A DNA stretch of 64,000 bases from Spirometra erinaceieuropaei (GCA_902702965.1 CACRXP010000432.1:499872-563871); one strand, 5' to 3'; shown: positions 24,175 to 37,248, counted from the first letter of the stretch. The notes: generated from the sequence alone by a model not told the origin. Translations and numbers: made by a program.

Positions 24175-26334
24175 TTAACTATTTAATGTAACTGTGATTA
24201 ATAGAAGGAGCATTAACTGGGCTTTCCGGGGTTCCAATGGGTACTTGCCGCTGAAATAAACTCGTAATATTTTGAACGGTGGGCGTCGATTTCCTGGTAC
24301 CATTTTAATCAATATGGAATTCGCTTCGGAAAAATTTAGCCTGAATTTGAAAGTTGTGTTGCCCATGTAACCCGTCAGCAGGACGGCGAGTTGGTTTTGA
24401 TATTGCGCATCAACTGTGGGTAAGGAAATAAAGCACGTTTAGCACTGTAGTGAACAGGCGGCCGAGTTTAATTCTGAGTATCATAGATCGGTCGCAAAGG
24501 CAAACATGATAATGTGCCGTGTTTTAAAACAGAAATAATGCGCAATGAGACGTTTTCGTCATAAATTAGCTCTTTACTTTTTGCAGGCATTTTGGCATGC
24601 ATTCTACATACGTAACGTTACCAAAATGCTAAATAAGACAATTTGGATGTGTTTGCTGGCCATACCTGACTGGCCGATAATAAATCCGGTCAAGCATGTC
24701 AATAATGTTTTTTTTCAATTTTTTGAAGTTTCCACTAATTATGTTATTCGATTTTTCTAAAACGAATTTCTTATTAACAACTGGGTAATTGTTACTTATT
24801 CTATTAGAAGATTTCTGTTAAGATGTTTTTCCAGTAAATCAATAAAATTACCACAGCGATGTGTTCATAAAATATGAAAGGCCAGTTTTTCCAATATCAC
24901 GTCTACGAAGGTAATTTTAAACGCTATTTACGGTTTGGAATCGTCAAAGAATGCTTATCGTAAGTCGGATTGGATGCATTGTAAGGCTCAACTCCTCCAG
25001 ACGTGCTTGTGGCCTAAAGGAAGCAACAATATACGTGGCATGCGTAAAGGGATAGTTTTAACGTTTGCGATTCCCCTTCTTTAAGTGTGCATTTATATTC
25101 AAGCATGTTTGGCTTACCTTAACGTACTCGGAGTACCATATGAATACTGGAGGCCCGTGTTTGGTGTCCACTTCAACTTTTGAAATTACACCAACATCAC
25201 TTGGCACTAAGGGATCTATACAGAGGAATGCACACTTGCCGCTGACATTTATTTTAAACAACAAGTCATCTATTTTCATCATGAGAGAATGAATACTGCA
25301 TCATTTTACAGTGGACTATCATTCTTTTATGTGCTTACTTTACTAATCAACATCATTCCGAAAAGGCGTGCGCGCTTAACGATTTTTTCAAAATTAAGAG
25401 CTTACAATCGGTGGCACGAATATGAATACGGCGAAGTTTGCGTCAATAAGACTGACCTGTTAGCCGAGAACTTCCGCCTACCTCGTTGACAATGACTGCA
25501 GACCGTGATTTCGAATTATCGCATGGAGAAGCAAATATAATTCCTGAGCCGGCTCCTCGATGCCCACGTAGAATGGCGTACTCCCTGTCTGTCAAAGAAA
25601 AATTGTTGGCAAATTAAACAACGAGAAGCACGAAAGTGCATGGAAGTGGTTTTTGCGCTAAAGGACATTTATGTCCTATCTGGGAAAAAAGAGGGCGTGT
25701 GAAATAAAAGAGCTTACCCCCTAGAGGCTGCCAGCATAGTTGACCGACAGTGCAGGGTTTGCCAATCGAACCTTCTAGAACTGAATTATTCCCTATTGTG
25801 ACGATCTGTAATGCAAGAAGTCGTCTAATATTTTGTCCGTTACGTGTTCAACGTAAGAAATACGCGTCACCAGGGCTTACCTGCGGTCTCTCCGTAGAAA
25901 GATAAAGAATTGTAAATGAGGCATTGCATGATGTTGTAACAGTGTACTCTTTAGTGCCTATAAAGTGTGCAACAGATGTTGCGCTTACAGGAACAGCATG
26001 CTACTGTCTTTTTACTAAACATAGAGTTTACTCAAAGACAGTTAATGGTATTCTAATAGTTCACATACAAAGCCCGCAGGTGACGATAGTAAGGAGAAGG
26101 CTGGCAGTGAGCATTGGCGCTGAAATGCAATAAAATTGAATTTGAGACCGAAAAAAGCATATTTGTGCCAGTGGTCTTAGCGCAGAGTTATAACTTACTA
26201 CGATAGGAACATGGAATGCACGGCAGACGGCTAGGCCTCTGTGCATATATACCTATATCGATATGATCAACAGTGAGCGTGCAATTAGAACTGTGAAACT
26301 CAATAGCATGTGAATGACAAGCATAAGTGGATTG
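24175..26334 (-). CDS. Gene 1: multi-exon secreted, probably GPI-anchored glycoprotein (5' end missing)
   Basis: Seven exons join with consistent phases: 26,334-26,199; 25,957-25,881; 25,805-25,718; 25,588-25,457; 25,269-25,118; 25,013-24,932; 24,413-24,175. Every intron is GT-AG, with strong donors (CGTA/GTAAGT, CGCAG/GTAAGC, GGGG/GTAAGC, GTTAAG/GTAAGC) and pyrimidine-rich acceptors (TTGCATTACAG, TTTCTTTGACAG, TTCCTTTAG, TTACCCACAG). Only the acceptor at 25,270 is weak. Introns are 75-518 bases. The sum is 906 bases: 301 codons plus TAA. The product has ten cysteines, seven N-x-S/T sequons (NCT, NAS, NNS, NVS, NAS, NTT, NFS), beta-rich hydrophobic alternation, and a C-terminal KAQLMLLLLITVTLNS tail like a GPI-anchor signal. 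A signal-peptide exon was not found. I do not recognise the family; the spacing GHRGAGSG..WYSEYV recalls PLAT folds only weakly. A paralogue lies at 47.8 kb. Confidence 0.7.
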
Positions 26335-26339
26335 CTAGC

Positions 26340-27065
26340 ATTCTCAGTGAGCACAGTAGCTCTCTTGATGGGAAATGTCCTACAGAAGATAGGTTTAGTG
26401 CATGAGCTTGAGAAGACATCTGATAAATCATTGTGCATTTGCTCTAGGTTATGCAATATTCCGAGACTGAGGTTTTACAGATAACCGTTTAGGTAGACAA
26501 AATACTGGGGCGTGTCTTATTTTAAATAATTTGGTCACCTATGACAATCTGATAAAAAGCAAATCCAACTTTTTCTGGAGGTTTCAGTAGCCAGAGTTTC
26601 CGAAAAAAATATTGTCTCCGACCCAAATAAAATAAGTTGGCAATAAAAGAACCGTTATTGGGCAAGTAGCGAGATTGTTTGATGACGCCTGGCTAGACAA
26701 AAAACCTCTTCCTCTTTTGAAAACCTTGAGATTTTGTAATTATATAAAAACAGTTGGTTAAAGTTTGTGAAAATGATACGTGATGCCGTCATAGTCAAAT
26801 ATCGTTTGGATGGTCTACCTAACATTATACGTATCTGCAGCTCGACGGGCGGTGAATTTACAGCGAGATGTCCTTGACCCTAGCATGAAATATTAAGGAC
26901 ATTCACGGCATGGGATTGGACAGAGTACATTAAAATCCGTAACTGCACCTATCCACTCATTACTTTGCGTAATTCTGCGGCACATAGCAGCTTTTGGAGA
27001 ACCATAAATGTCTATACTGAAGCATGCAACGATACAATCACTTGATTCTAACGCCCTCGATTAAG
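26340..27065. other. Stretch expected to hold the 5' exon(s) of gene 1
   Basis: No exon was convincingly found. One minus-strand frame ends PEKVGFAFYQIVI before a donor-like CATAG/GTGACC (about 26,540), but its phase does not fit the first recognised exon. Confidence 0.3.
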
Positions 27066-27069
27066 GATA

Positions 27070-27615
27070 GAGGCGCTTCAGTTTGTTCCCCTAGATGCAG
27101 CACGAAAGAAGCGGAAAACGAAACTAATGAGTATCCGTTTGTTGCCAGTGGGTCTCGAAGGCGGCGTAGTCCACGCCCTCGTCCCTCCAGCCAACTTCTT
27201 TCCTTTTTGCTCATTGAGAGAATATCCTATCGCAAGCGCGTCAGAGCGCCATGGGGGGATTGTTATGGAAGTTGGGAAACTTAGTTCTGTCAGTCGCCGT
27301 TGCATAGATTTCGGTGACAGGTTTTCCATCTGGCCTGCATTTGTCCACATCGGCAATGAGATGCAACTCTTGTACATTCCCTTCTTCTTTTCTAAGCTAA
27401 ATGTTGACGCAGTTGCCGTCAAACAGTTTTTGAAAGTCGACTTCTCGGCTGCTCTCACTTATAACGGACGCGTCGTCCACGTATTGGCGACAAAAGTAGG
27501 GTTTTGGTTGTTAAAAGCGATTCTTTCAAATCTTGTCAGACCGGTTCCGAAATTCGACCGGATACTTAGGAATCCGTCAGCATCTTTTTTATCCGCCCGC
27601 ATGTTCTGCCACTAA
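27070..27615 (-). pseudogene. PLE-A reverse transcriptase fragment
   Basis: On the minus strand the bases 27,472-27,483 encode YVDD, the RT catalytic motif, in the context RQYVDDASVI. It is followed by text matching the DFQ.LL segment of the intact element at 55.6-56.7 kb. The right edge ('catgttctgcca') corresponds to the 'ATG-TTC-TGC-CA' region of that element's palm. Frames then break. The open frames seen here on both strands (126 codons minus, 162 codons plus) are not the RT frame. It forms an inverted pair with the plus-strand PLE tail at 28.59-29.28 kb. Confidence 0.7.
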
Positions 27616-28585
27616 TATTGTAAGTGGTTCTTTTGTCGAACATGAAGGGTAACAGCAAACAGTCAATATTATGACCAGTCCTAGTATCGTCGTAGAACGA
27701 CACTCGCCTTAGCCGGTTGAATAGATGGGAATGATGAAACCGCCACCATGATTTTCCACGGATGACGAGCAGGCGTAGGCTGGCCGAGCCGATGTTGGTT
27801 TCCGATCTGAGAAACTTCGAAGAAATTAGATATGGGATGTGCTTGATCGATCAAATCAGGCCAGTGGTTATCTGGTTGTTGTCTCTGGCCCCACTTCTCT
27901 AGCCATATTATTTTGCTGCGCTTTAGTAGGTTCAGCAGTACATTAAACTAACCAATCATCGATTTGGCATGGGCAGAAATTTTGGGTTATCAGGACTGCC
28001 GCTCGGTAAAGAGTGTTTGTGTCCTTCCTTTGTAATTGGGGGGATCCAGCACGACTGTTACGCCTGTTATGTCTGACGGCAACGTACTAGATCTTTCCGT
28101 ATTTTCAGTTTATTTTTATTGGTCGGCTTTACCGCCGTATGCAAGAAGTTAACTTTCTGACTCGCGGTGTGCTTAGCCTCGTCGGTTGCTTTGGTTACTA
28201 CAAACACGGCGATACATATCCTGCCTGTTTAAAATCGGCCCTACTAAGCATGGATTCATGACTCATTTATTTGTGTGATGATTCTCTTAACCACCCGGAC
28301 GATGGAGAATGCAACACATGCCCGTTTGCTTAGATCCGCGCAGTAATTTATCACAAATTCTGCTCTGGACTCACTTGTCTTAGTTCAAGTCTCCTTTTCA
28401 TCAGATTGGATAGTATTCGGTCGAGCGAATCATTAGCAGATTCGCCAAACAGCGTTGCTCACTATGTCTTTAGTTATTCAATCAGCACCCTCGACATTTG
28501 CTTGCGACAATTTTACATAACGTGTCTGCCCTACTTAGTATTCACGGAGTATTGCAACGTTGACACGTCGACACCCGGCCTTCAT
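27616..28585. other. Spacer between inverted PLE pieces, no recognisable gene
   Basis: No frame of note on either strand. Some of it may be highly decayed PLE sequence. Confidence 0.35.
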
Positions 28586-28589
28586 GATC

Positions 28590-29280
28590 TAGCTAGAGGA
28601 CGAGGCAATAACTGCTGGGGGCCTGGATGTCTGGCGGATAGTTCGGGCGCCGGTCTCGACGATAGCCATCGGTGATTTGCGCGTGATTTAGCATAAAGTG
28701 GATGTAGACATGAGCCGTATCTACCGCACTCTTTCCACTTTCCCCCAACTAGACACGGTATCAAAACAAAGCGAAGAAAACCGAAGGCGGGGGCGAGGAC
28801 GCAGGTGGACGGCAGGGTCGAGCCCGCAACTTGGCCTTCCATTCCACGCCTCCTGGTCCGCACATCAAAAAAAACAAATGGGGGATGGCAGGGTCGCAGT
28901 GTGAGCGCAAATCCGATAACTTCCCCCCTTTCCCTGTTTTTCCAGCGCACCTACCACGAGGGGAATTTGGTGTGGGGGGAGGGGCACTGGTTTCTGACCA
29001 CCGTCGTTGGCAGGCACGTTGGAACACCCATCCCACTGCCATCACGCGCTACGCTCACGCGGCCATAATGTGCGGCCCAAGAGCACACTTTTTCACGATG
29101 CGGTGTGACGGCGAGGACTCAGCCTTATCGCAAACACCAACTCACCCCTCCAATCTCACGCTCGTGCTCTTTGTTCGCCTACTTAAGAACTGCTCACTTG
29201 ATACGGCACTCTCACGGTCTCTGATGAAGGCCTCGTATAGAGTGCCGAAAGCTGAGACGAAAAGATAAACCAATAAAGTG
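28590..29280 (+). repeat. PLE-A endonuclease end and 3' tail, interrupted
   Basis: 28,595-28,660 ('gcaataactgctgggggcctgg') matches the end of the endonuclease frame at 6,325-6,360. After about 350 unrelated bases the tail resumes at 29,005 ('catcacgcgctacgctcacgcgg', then 'tgatgaaggcctcgtatagag') and ends before 'aaaccaataaagtg'. The interruption looks like an insertion. Confidence 0.65.
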
Positions 29281-29654
29281 ATCGCGAGCATATCTTCCAT
29301 AACGTTTATTTTTAAGGTGTTTTAACCAATAAGAAACATATGCGCAATGTCACGCTTTGTTTACGCCAGTTCAGTGTTCACAAGTGTCAAATTATCACAG
29401 ATCAATATTTCGATTCGAATCAAGCACAAGAACTCTTTCCAGCCTTTTTACAACAATTCGACCAGCACATCGCTATGAACAGCAGTCCAAAGTGGTAATC
29501 AACTCGGTCGAAATTTATTAATTATCAAGAAATCCCACCGTTGTTTTAGACAGTCATTAACCTCGCAGAAAACTGCCGTCAGACAAGTTGTTTCTCTTCT
29601 TTATGAAAGAACTAATTTTTAGTCCATTAGGAATGCATACGCATGTACATATGG

Positions 29655-29735
29655 AGTTGTGTCGACAAGGACAAAGGAGACAGAACTGTCCATTTTTGGC
29701 TTTTAAACTGTCATCGGCCAGTCATGCCCAACGCT
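29655..29735 (-). repeat. SINE tail, inverted and truncated
   Basis: 'gacaaaggagacagaactgtcc' and 'catcggccagtcatgcccaac' are the reverse complement of the SINE 3' half at 6,880-7,120. Confidence 0.6.
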
Positions 29736-30269
29736 AAGTTTGGATCCCTAAATATTTGAGTTACGTATGATTGACCAATGACGACTATTAAGCCTGATTC
29801 ATACTGCTAGTCGCTGTGCGACTGCCTGTTAAGGTTGTATTTTGAGCCCCAAAACAGCTGAATGAGCACTTTCCATAACCTGATCAGTGAATGTCCATCT
29901 ACCCTAAGCATGCTTTTAGATAAAATTTAAGCAACGGCCCGCATTACTGGTGGAGGTTTCGCGCTTTATATTTGCAGTGATAATGATAGATTTTTGTCAT
30001 ATAGAGGGGATGGCAATTGCTTTATAAAAAACTCCATGCACGATCCAAGAGCGGAATATATTTTTAAAAAGACTAAAATGGCTGCCTTCAATGTGTATTT
30101 ATTATGCATTAATGCACAGCAACAAATGTCGAGGGGAAACCATATGAACGCTTGAGTGATAATTAAGCGCGTTCTCAGTACAAATGTGTTTAATGTGTGG
30201 CCGACTTTTGATGAGTACGTTTCCATCGTCATGTGCCACAGTCGCATCTATTATCATCATCACTGCTAA

Positions 30270-32100
30270 CGACAATAAATTTCATAGAAACGCAGAGGAC
30301 TTACAAATGTATTGTTTGTCGTGCAGACATTCCTGGGATTCTGAGCGTTATAACGTTGATGCAATTTCGTCCTCATTTGCTCATAGATTCCGTGATGTTG
30401 TACACGCGAGGCTAGTATAAGGTTGAAAAGAATAAAATGCATTGGGAATTCCACATCCGTTTGATAGTTTGCTAGGTGTTTGAAGCTTTAACAGCTATAT
30501 AAATAGACCTATGCTAGGATTGACATATCGCGGGTAGGCCTGAGTCGATATTGTAAACAATTATTTTGCATGAAGTGCTCGTGAAGAACTCGACTGAACT
30601 GATTGTTCCGTAGTAAGGCGAACAATGTTTACTCCAGTCGCCAATATATTGTCGGGAATAAAGTTTGGATAGGAACGTGTTTGCAAACGAATTTGCGTTC
30701 GTATCGCCTTCTGCAATTGCACCTTTGATATCTTAGTATAACTGCTATCCCCTGTGTGCTTCGGTTGAATGTCGGCGTTGTCTGAATGTGCGTTAACCTT
30801 AAATGGGATTTATTATTTTGCTGTTGAGGTAGTCGAGATCCAAATATAACTCACTCATACATTAGGTTGTATGCCCCTGTCACATACAATGCACGCATTT
30901 GCCGCGCTAAAGCATCTTCTTACTTGCCATAACTCAGAATCTGTATCTGCCATGTGACCAGTGGACTCACACAGCTATGTCTTTGTGTGACCTAATGCTC
31001 GTAGTGTGTAGAGTGTAGAGTTTGTCCAGTAACTCTTTAGTAAATGCAATGTCATATGAGACAATCCGCAGATTAAGCTAAAGCCAGCGCTGTAATTTGG
31101 CCTTCCAGAATCTGAATGTGTGTGCGTTTAAAAGTAAAAATGGAAGAGGCATTGATGTCTAGACGACAATAAATTTCATGAAGAGACATAGAGACATAGA
31201 TGACACGAGGATGCTTTGTTCGTCTTGCAGACGTTCTTGTGGTTTTGACCTTTATTACATTGGTGCAATTTCGCCCTCCTTTGCCCATAGATTCCGTGAT
31301 GTTGTACATGCGTGGGCCGCATATGGTTGAATAGAATTAAATGTATTGGCATTTCCACATCCGTTCGAAAGTGAGCTAGGTGTTTGAAGCTTCAGAAGCT
31401 ATATCAAGGAACCTATGCTAGGACTGACATATCGGGGGGGGGTTTAACTTGATATTACAGACAGGTATTTAACACAAAGTGCTCGTGAGAGCCCGACCGA
31501 ACTGCCTGTCACATAGTAAGACGAATACGGTTCACTCTACTTGCCAGTATATTGTCGGCAATAATGTTTGGATAGGAGCGTGTTGGCAGACGAATTTGCT
31601 CACATATCGATTTCTGTAATTGCAGGGTTCTAAAACTGAATATATTTAGTGATCTCTGTGTGCTTCTTTTTGATGTTATCGTTGTCTGAGAGTTCGTTAA
31701 ACTTAAATGTGATTTATTATACTGCTGTAGACGCAGTCGAGATACAAATATAACTCCATCCTACATCAGGCTGTTTGCCCCTCTCGCATGTACAATGTCA
31801 CACGATTCCACGCATTTTCCGCGCAAAAACATCGATTTGGTTGTCGTAACTCAGACTTAGTATTCACTATGTAAAAACATGCGTAGACATTTATGCCTGT
31901 GCATGACCTGACGTTCGTCGTCAGTTATGGAATTGCGTGAAATGATTGGAGTGTAGAGTTTGTCCAACAACGCCTTCGTAAACACAATTTCACATGAGAC
32001 AATCCGTAGATTAAGCTCACGCCAGGATTAAACTGCGGGTAACTGCAATGTGCACATGTGTGCGTTATGAAATGACAAATGAAGAGGCATTGGTGTGCAC
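30270..32100 (+). repeat. Tandem repeat, two units of about 0.9 kb
   Basis: Unit 1 (30,270-31,165) and unit 2 (31,166-32,100) share 'gacaataaatttcat', 'ttccgtgatgttgtaca', 'cctatgctagga.tgacatat', 'gtgtagagtttgtcca' and 'agattaagct'. No frame in either unit is preserved, so coding function is unlikely. The 'gacgacaataaatt' start recurs in the tandem repeat at 57.2-58.1 kb. Confidence 0.8.
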
Positions 32101-32340
32101 AAATCACGATACATTATACCTAGGATATTACATCACTGCTTCTTCATCGAAATTACGTCGATTTGGCCTTCACGTTGGCAACTTTCCATATCGATGGTGG
32201 TAGTCTAACTCAGAGAACACCAAAGCGATTGAACATCAGTGCACACAGGTTTGTTTCACGAACAACTGCGAGAAATAAGGATTTAATTTTGGCGTCAAAG
32301 CGGAGTTTATGCAAAGGAGTAGGCAAGTATTAAAGCAATG

Positions 32341-32358
32341 ATATATATATATATAATA
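32341..32358. repeat. AT microsatellite
   Basis: Short (AT)n run. Confidence 0.85.
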
Positions 32359-33009
32359 TGGCAACTTGCACACATGGTCAACAAAAGATCTTCACGCAAT
32401 GCGTAAGAATTGTTGCAGGCAGGGAATGTGAAACTAAAGCCACAGAAAACAGGGTGAGTGGAACACTAGGCACCCATTTGTCCCACATAAGCTCATGCAA
32501 TGTCGTTAATAGCGCCGTACTTTGCATCGGCTTGCATTGTAGTTCAACTTCTGTGGATAATACATCACATTGCAATCTACTGCATTTTTTCGCTTTTTGA
32601 TTTCATTACTAGTGCCGTCGGGATCTTCAATGAAGATAATCAACACTGGAATGCTATCCGCGGTACTGCGTATCATCGGGATACTTCACTCTGCTGAATA
32701 TTTAACTGTTTCACAAATGACGCATGCAAGTCCTTTAACAAGCCTTATGCTCTGAGGAAAATGTTCTGTTTCGAATGATGGATCGCAACCTTGGTGTTAA
32801 AACACACTTAATTATACTGTGTTCCAGGGTGGCCCGATGTAGTCAAACCGCCCTAAATGAAGTAAGCAAATCCATGCCACTTTTAATATGGGATGGAAGA
32901 TAATAGGAATTTTTAACAAGCGGGGTCGTGTAACGCACAGCTGACGAGCTCAAACAGTTAGATGCAAAATACTAGTTATTGAGAGTGCGCAGTTGTAGCT
33001 GTAGTTTTT

Positions 33010-33180
33010 GAGGAATAGTTGTCCTAACCATAAGCCTGACTTTGAACCGTGACCCTTCATTGAACGCCTAAAAATAACCCCTAAATTCAACCTCTATCCC
33101 AAACCCGAACAGCATTGTGTCCATCAGGTGGGGATACATAACCACATCTCACCTGAAAGAGGACTCGCTCGGCTTATAAA
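33010..33180 (-). repeat. Telomere-like interspersed repeat, copy 1 (inverted)
   Basis: On the minus strand it reads 'gatgtggttatgtatcccc', 'acctgatggacacaatgctgtt', then degenerate TTAGGG-like text ('ggggttatttttaggcg'). Copies in forward orientation lie at 47,580-47,700 and 63,830-63,985. Confidence 0.65.
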
Positions 33181-33189
33181 CGAAGTTAG

Positions 33190-35400
33190 CGCCCGATGCA
33201 GACGAGGAATTGCTCAGAACGAAGCTTATATCTTTTTTCTCAGAGTTTTCTATTTACCTCTTCCATAGGCGATAATGGTTTGGTACATTCGTATGACGAC
33301 AAAGCAGGTTACCATGACACTTGTGTATAAGTACTTATCGACTCCTAATTTACCAGATCAACGCCGAAAAAAATAATTACCAGCTGAAATAACTAATTAA
33401 GCAACTTCAGAGAACCTTCGTTGATGCAGCGAACAGGGAACATTTAGATGCTCTTTTGCCTTATACGAAAACTGCCAAGAAGGGTTCTGAGTTTCCGCGG
33501 GCCTTAACTAGTATACGTCATATGCCGGAATTCTGCGATGCTCACATGGACTTGCGACAATCAGGGAGTCTGTAGAAGCTACGAAATGAGGTTACTCATA
33601 GCGCAATAATACCCATGCCAAATCCGTAATTGCAGGAAAAGACGAAAGTTAACAGAATGAGGGATTTATTTTATGCAGAAACCGAAGTTGTCATCTCAGG
33701 TAGCCGGTCTCGCTTGGTGATGCTTACTCTGTCCAGTTCTGCCTGAGATTTTGTCAAACAGTTGTAGTAGCTGACTTTTGTATGTTTTTAAAGTTTGTAA
33801 GAATGTGTTATGCCACTTGTCTTACTGAGGACAAACAAAATGTTTTCTGTCATTTGCAGTTAATAAAATATTAGCACAATGCACACCCCCTGTCGTTATT
33901 TTTCATCTAAATGATCAGACCTAATTGGTCTTAGGGCCAGTATACTGCCCAAGGTACGGTCCAGCATGGGCTGGAAAATCCCAAATTATTCCTCCATGTA
34001 CTCGCCTTAAAAGCTACTTACAAACAATCGGGGACCGGAGCGTGAACAGGGATAGGTGCTTACCTAATGGAGGTTTTCTGTTGTTTTTACTGAATTTCTG
34101 CTAGTAGGCGATAAATGATTTTTTAATAAATCTCCACAGTTTTCCATGTTGAGGAAAACTGGGGTGCCTCATTCTCGCAAATTTCGGATGCCCGATTACG
34201 TTCCATGCTGCATCACCGTCCAATACTGCTGTCGAAATTCGGCATCCATCGGTATCTGTTGATGGCTTTCAAGAAGGCACCTTAATGTTCCAATAAAAAT
34301 GGTTCTTCCTGACTTTATATGTATTTGCGGAAATTTGAGCCAGTTGCTATTAGACGTGTATGATCCGTTGTTAGTTCTTTTGAGTGTGAAATAAGTAAAG
34401 GAATGTAGAGCACGCGAAACCTGATCCAAAACAAACAACTGGTCAAGAGTTTAACCGACAACAATATCGGGTCAGATGGACGACGATGATTGAGCGGCCA
34501 TACTCACGACCTGTATACGCAAGCGCACCTACCAGCAGGAAACTACGTGCACTGCCAGCGCAAACTGGGCTGCGAGGACCATAGATTGCTGATCATGGCG
34601 TACCAGATGTTCACATACTTTGGACCTAGCTTTACGCGCTGTGTGAGGATACGTTGTCAGTGAATGCGTTGTTTCTCCTACCTGTAGATATGCGCCCTCA
34701 AGGCCCCTAGGACAAACGCTTTTATCCCAAATAGACTACGCACCTTATCTGTTGGGTCAGAACTGTATAGTTGGTGTTGAAAACGGAATTATCGTCTAAA
34801 TTCATCTTTAAATGCATCTTTTTAGAGTTACAATTATAAATATGCTCTCTAGTGCCGGTCTCAAGGTAGGGTTAAATCATATTTCATTATGCGTACAGCG
34901 TAGATTGTAAAACACTACTATGCTTGTTCCTGCACATTTCATCATATCGTCAGTTGTATTAAAACCATCAGCTCAGGACTTGGCGATTCCCACTAGTAAT
35001 CTCTGACAGTTAGCCAACATTTAAGCTCTCGTTTTGGTCTGCTTTCTGCTGATGAAATATACGCCCTTGTCGAGTTTTATCTTATCCTATGTAACGTTTG
35101 GCAACATTTCGGATATAGTAATTACCACATGTGTTCGAAACATTGTGTTTGTAGACTGAATCCCTCCTCATTCAAGTGTCTTCTCTATCTTTTACTTACC
35201 ATCAAGCAACTACTCATATTCCCTCTTCGAATACATAGAATTCTAGTCCATGAAACTGTGACGCTCAGACATAGTCCTGAGATATGCGTTTTCTCGCAAG
35301 TAGCATTATTGCGAGTAATGCAGCCTAGCAATATCTAAATGTTGAATGCACAGGGCGACTTATCGTAAGACCCCGTCGCTCATTATAAAGAACATATTTA
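33190..35400. other. Stretch without recognisable gene
   Basis: The longest frames are 80 codons (34,196-34,438, minus) and 69 codons (35,129-35,338, plus), with no domain resemblance. No repeat copy was recognised elsewhere in the window. Confidence 0.4.
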
Positions 35401-36499
35401 AAGAAAAAGAAAAATTGCAAATCAATAAGTAGGATTCCATCCTCAGATTCCTCTGCAAATAGACTGTTAGATAAATGTTCCATCTCCCGATAAAATAACC
35501 AAAATCAAGGAATCTGCGAAGCTATATTTTATTTACTGGAAAAGACGGACCCAGTGTCGTATTACGACAAGTGGAATTCGCAAGATAAAACCGAATCCTC
35601 AACTTGCCCTGATGGTCGATATCTCAGTATGCGAAATTTGGCGATCTCAAGGATGATTGCGTGATGTTAAAGACCTGTTGGTACTGCAGGGACTCTGGTC
35701 AAACGTGGTCGTGTTGGTGGAGTAAGGCCCATAGGCTTTATGATTTTCAAATGACGCCAATCTGAAGAAGGTGCCCGAACTCGGTTATGGCGGCAACAAT
35801 GCATGCGTGCATCAGACGGCGGATCCCAGAAAGCGCAGCAGAGCCAGTGGCTAGAGTGTAATAAACAGCGTGTTTCAGTGTAGTAGAGCTTTTAAAGTTG
35901 GGACGGATGAGACTACGATATTTGGCAGGAGGCAGACGATATGAACCGTTTCGGTCGGGGTCAAGAACGGCGTTTTAACGGGAGGGTTCATAGGAAGAGA
36001 AGCTCCGGAGCGTGAGCTTGGTGGTTTGATCGCGTTGAAGGGACTCACGTCGGTCCATCAGTAAGTCACAAATTAGTGAGGACTTCTGGTACCGAGAATG
36101 GTGTGGGCAGGACAGCAACGAAGGAGATCCAAGTTAAGAGATGTCAAAGGTCGATGTCCAGCGACAGGGAGTAGGTAATGAAGGAGGCGATCGGGGAAGT
36201 GTTAGAAACATGATTACTGCAAATCGCATCGCCTCTGATCCAGGATTTCAAACTTTCTTACGGATAAGTAAACTGTATCTTTGCTGATTTATATGCGCTT
36301 TACAAGACAAAACAATGTCCGAATTCTTAAAATACCGATCTTTAATTAATGCTCATAATGGTTGCGGTAGTGGTGATGTGCTGTTAGGAGAGCGATGGGG
36401 TAGTATTTTGGCATTACCACCGTCTCTGCAGATATACAATGAGGTAAATCTGTGAACAGAATGTATGCTGTCAGTGTCGGTATATAGGTAGAATAACAC

Positions 36500-37000
36500 T
36501 TCCGACAAAGACAAGGGAGATTTAAAGGGGTATTTCTGGCTTAATTGCTGTCGCCAGGATGGGTGGAATACCCGAGGCTCGATCCCGCGACCTGTTATCC
36601 TGTCTGTTGCGATCGGGTATATACACAGTTTGGAGGGTGCTCACCGATCGTGATATGGAAAATCACCCGTCACGCTGTGCCTTAGGGCTGGACAAACTCT
36701 TGTCAACAGCCGAACAGCGGAGCGTAATTTAGACAGAATATCATTACCGACATAGACAACGGAGACAGGAATAGCCATTTTGTCGCTCCCTACCAATGCA
36801 TATACCCGATCGAAACCGAAAAAATATCGAGCCTGCAGCTCATTGACTAGGGGTGTCGGACTCCTAAGCAACGGATCGCGAGATTGAGTGTCAGCTGTTG
36901 CGTACTTCGAAGTTGGGTATTACTGGTTGACAACGGTTAATGGAGTAGAAATAGTCACTTCGGCCTCCCTTGTCCTTGTGGGAAATCCAATACCGCCTAT
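36500..37000. repeat. Inverted pair of SINE copies
   Basis: 36,500-36,640 is a SINE read on the minus strand ('ggctcgatcccgcgacctg' is the reversed B box). 36,800-37,000 is a SINE on the plus strand ('gatcgcgagattgagtg'). Between them, at 36,740-36,785, is a further inverted tail. The partner pair is at 40,570-41,095. Confidence 0.65.
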
Positions 37001-37248
37001 TTAAAGCAGGTTTATTAGAGCCTACAATTATCGTGATGGCTTAACAACTGCGGCCCGCTGTTGTATAAAACAGATGACAAACTAGTACGATACAGGGTAT
37101 TGAACTTCTACAAAGAATATCAATATAAAACAGCGAGTTTGTTGTTAACGGCAGGCAGATTAGTCAATAAAATGGTAATTTGAAATGACAACACTGGAAA
37201 GAAAAGGGGGAATTTAGCATGCCGTAGGGATTGCGTAGTTCAAAGTGC

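Noticed and set aside
24004..24186. 60-codon plus-strand frame
   Set aside because: No motif or splice support; it overlaps minus-strand sequence with better coding signals.
25065..25292. 75-codon plus-strand frame
   Set aside because: Shadow of a gene 1 exon on the minus strand, which has a perfect donor and paralogue support.
24175..25588. Assignment of gene 1 to LOXHD1/PLAT-domain proteins
   Set aside because: The GHRGAGSG and W.x..V spacing is suggestive, but the cysteine pattern, many sequons and GPI-like tail do not fit those cytoplasmic or ciliary proteins. It was kept only as a weak alternative.
25924..26133. 69-codon plus-strand frame ending near CAG/GTGACG
   Set aside because: Shadow of the gene 1 exon 25,957-25,881 on the opposite strand.
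26253..26456. 67-codon minus-strand frame whose MLVIHMLLSFTVLIARS part resembles a signal peptide for gene 1
   Set aside because: It reads through gene 1's first recognised exon in another frame and hits a stop before any donor of the right phase.
27127..27615. 162-codon plus-strand frame
   Set aside because: It lies antisense to a PLE reverse transcriptase piece with YVDD on the minus strand and has no domain of its own.
28582..28950. 122-codon minus-strand frame
   Set aside because: GC-rich antisense to the PLE tail region, overlapped by several other frames; no conserved motif.
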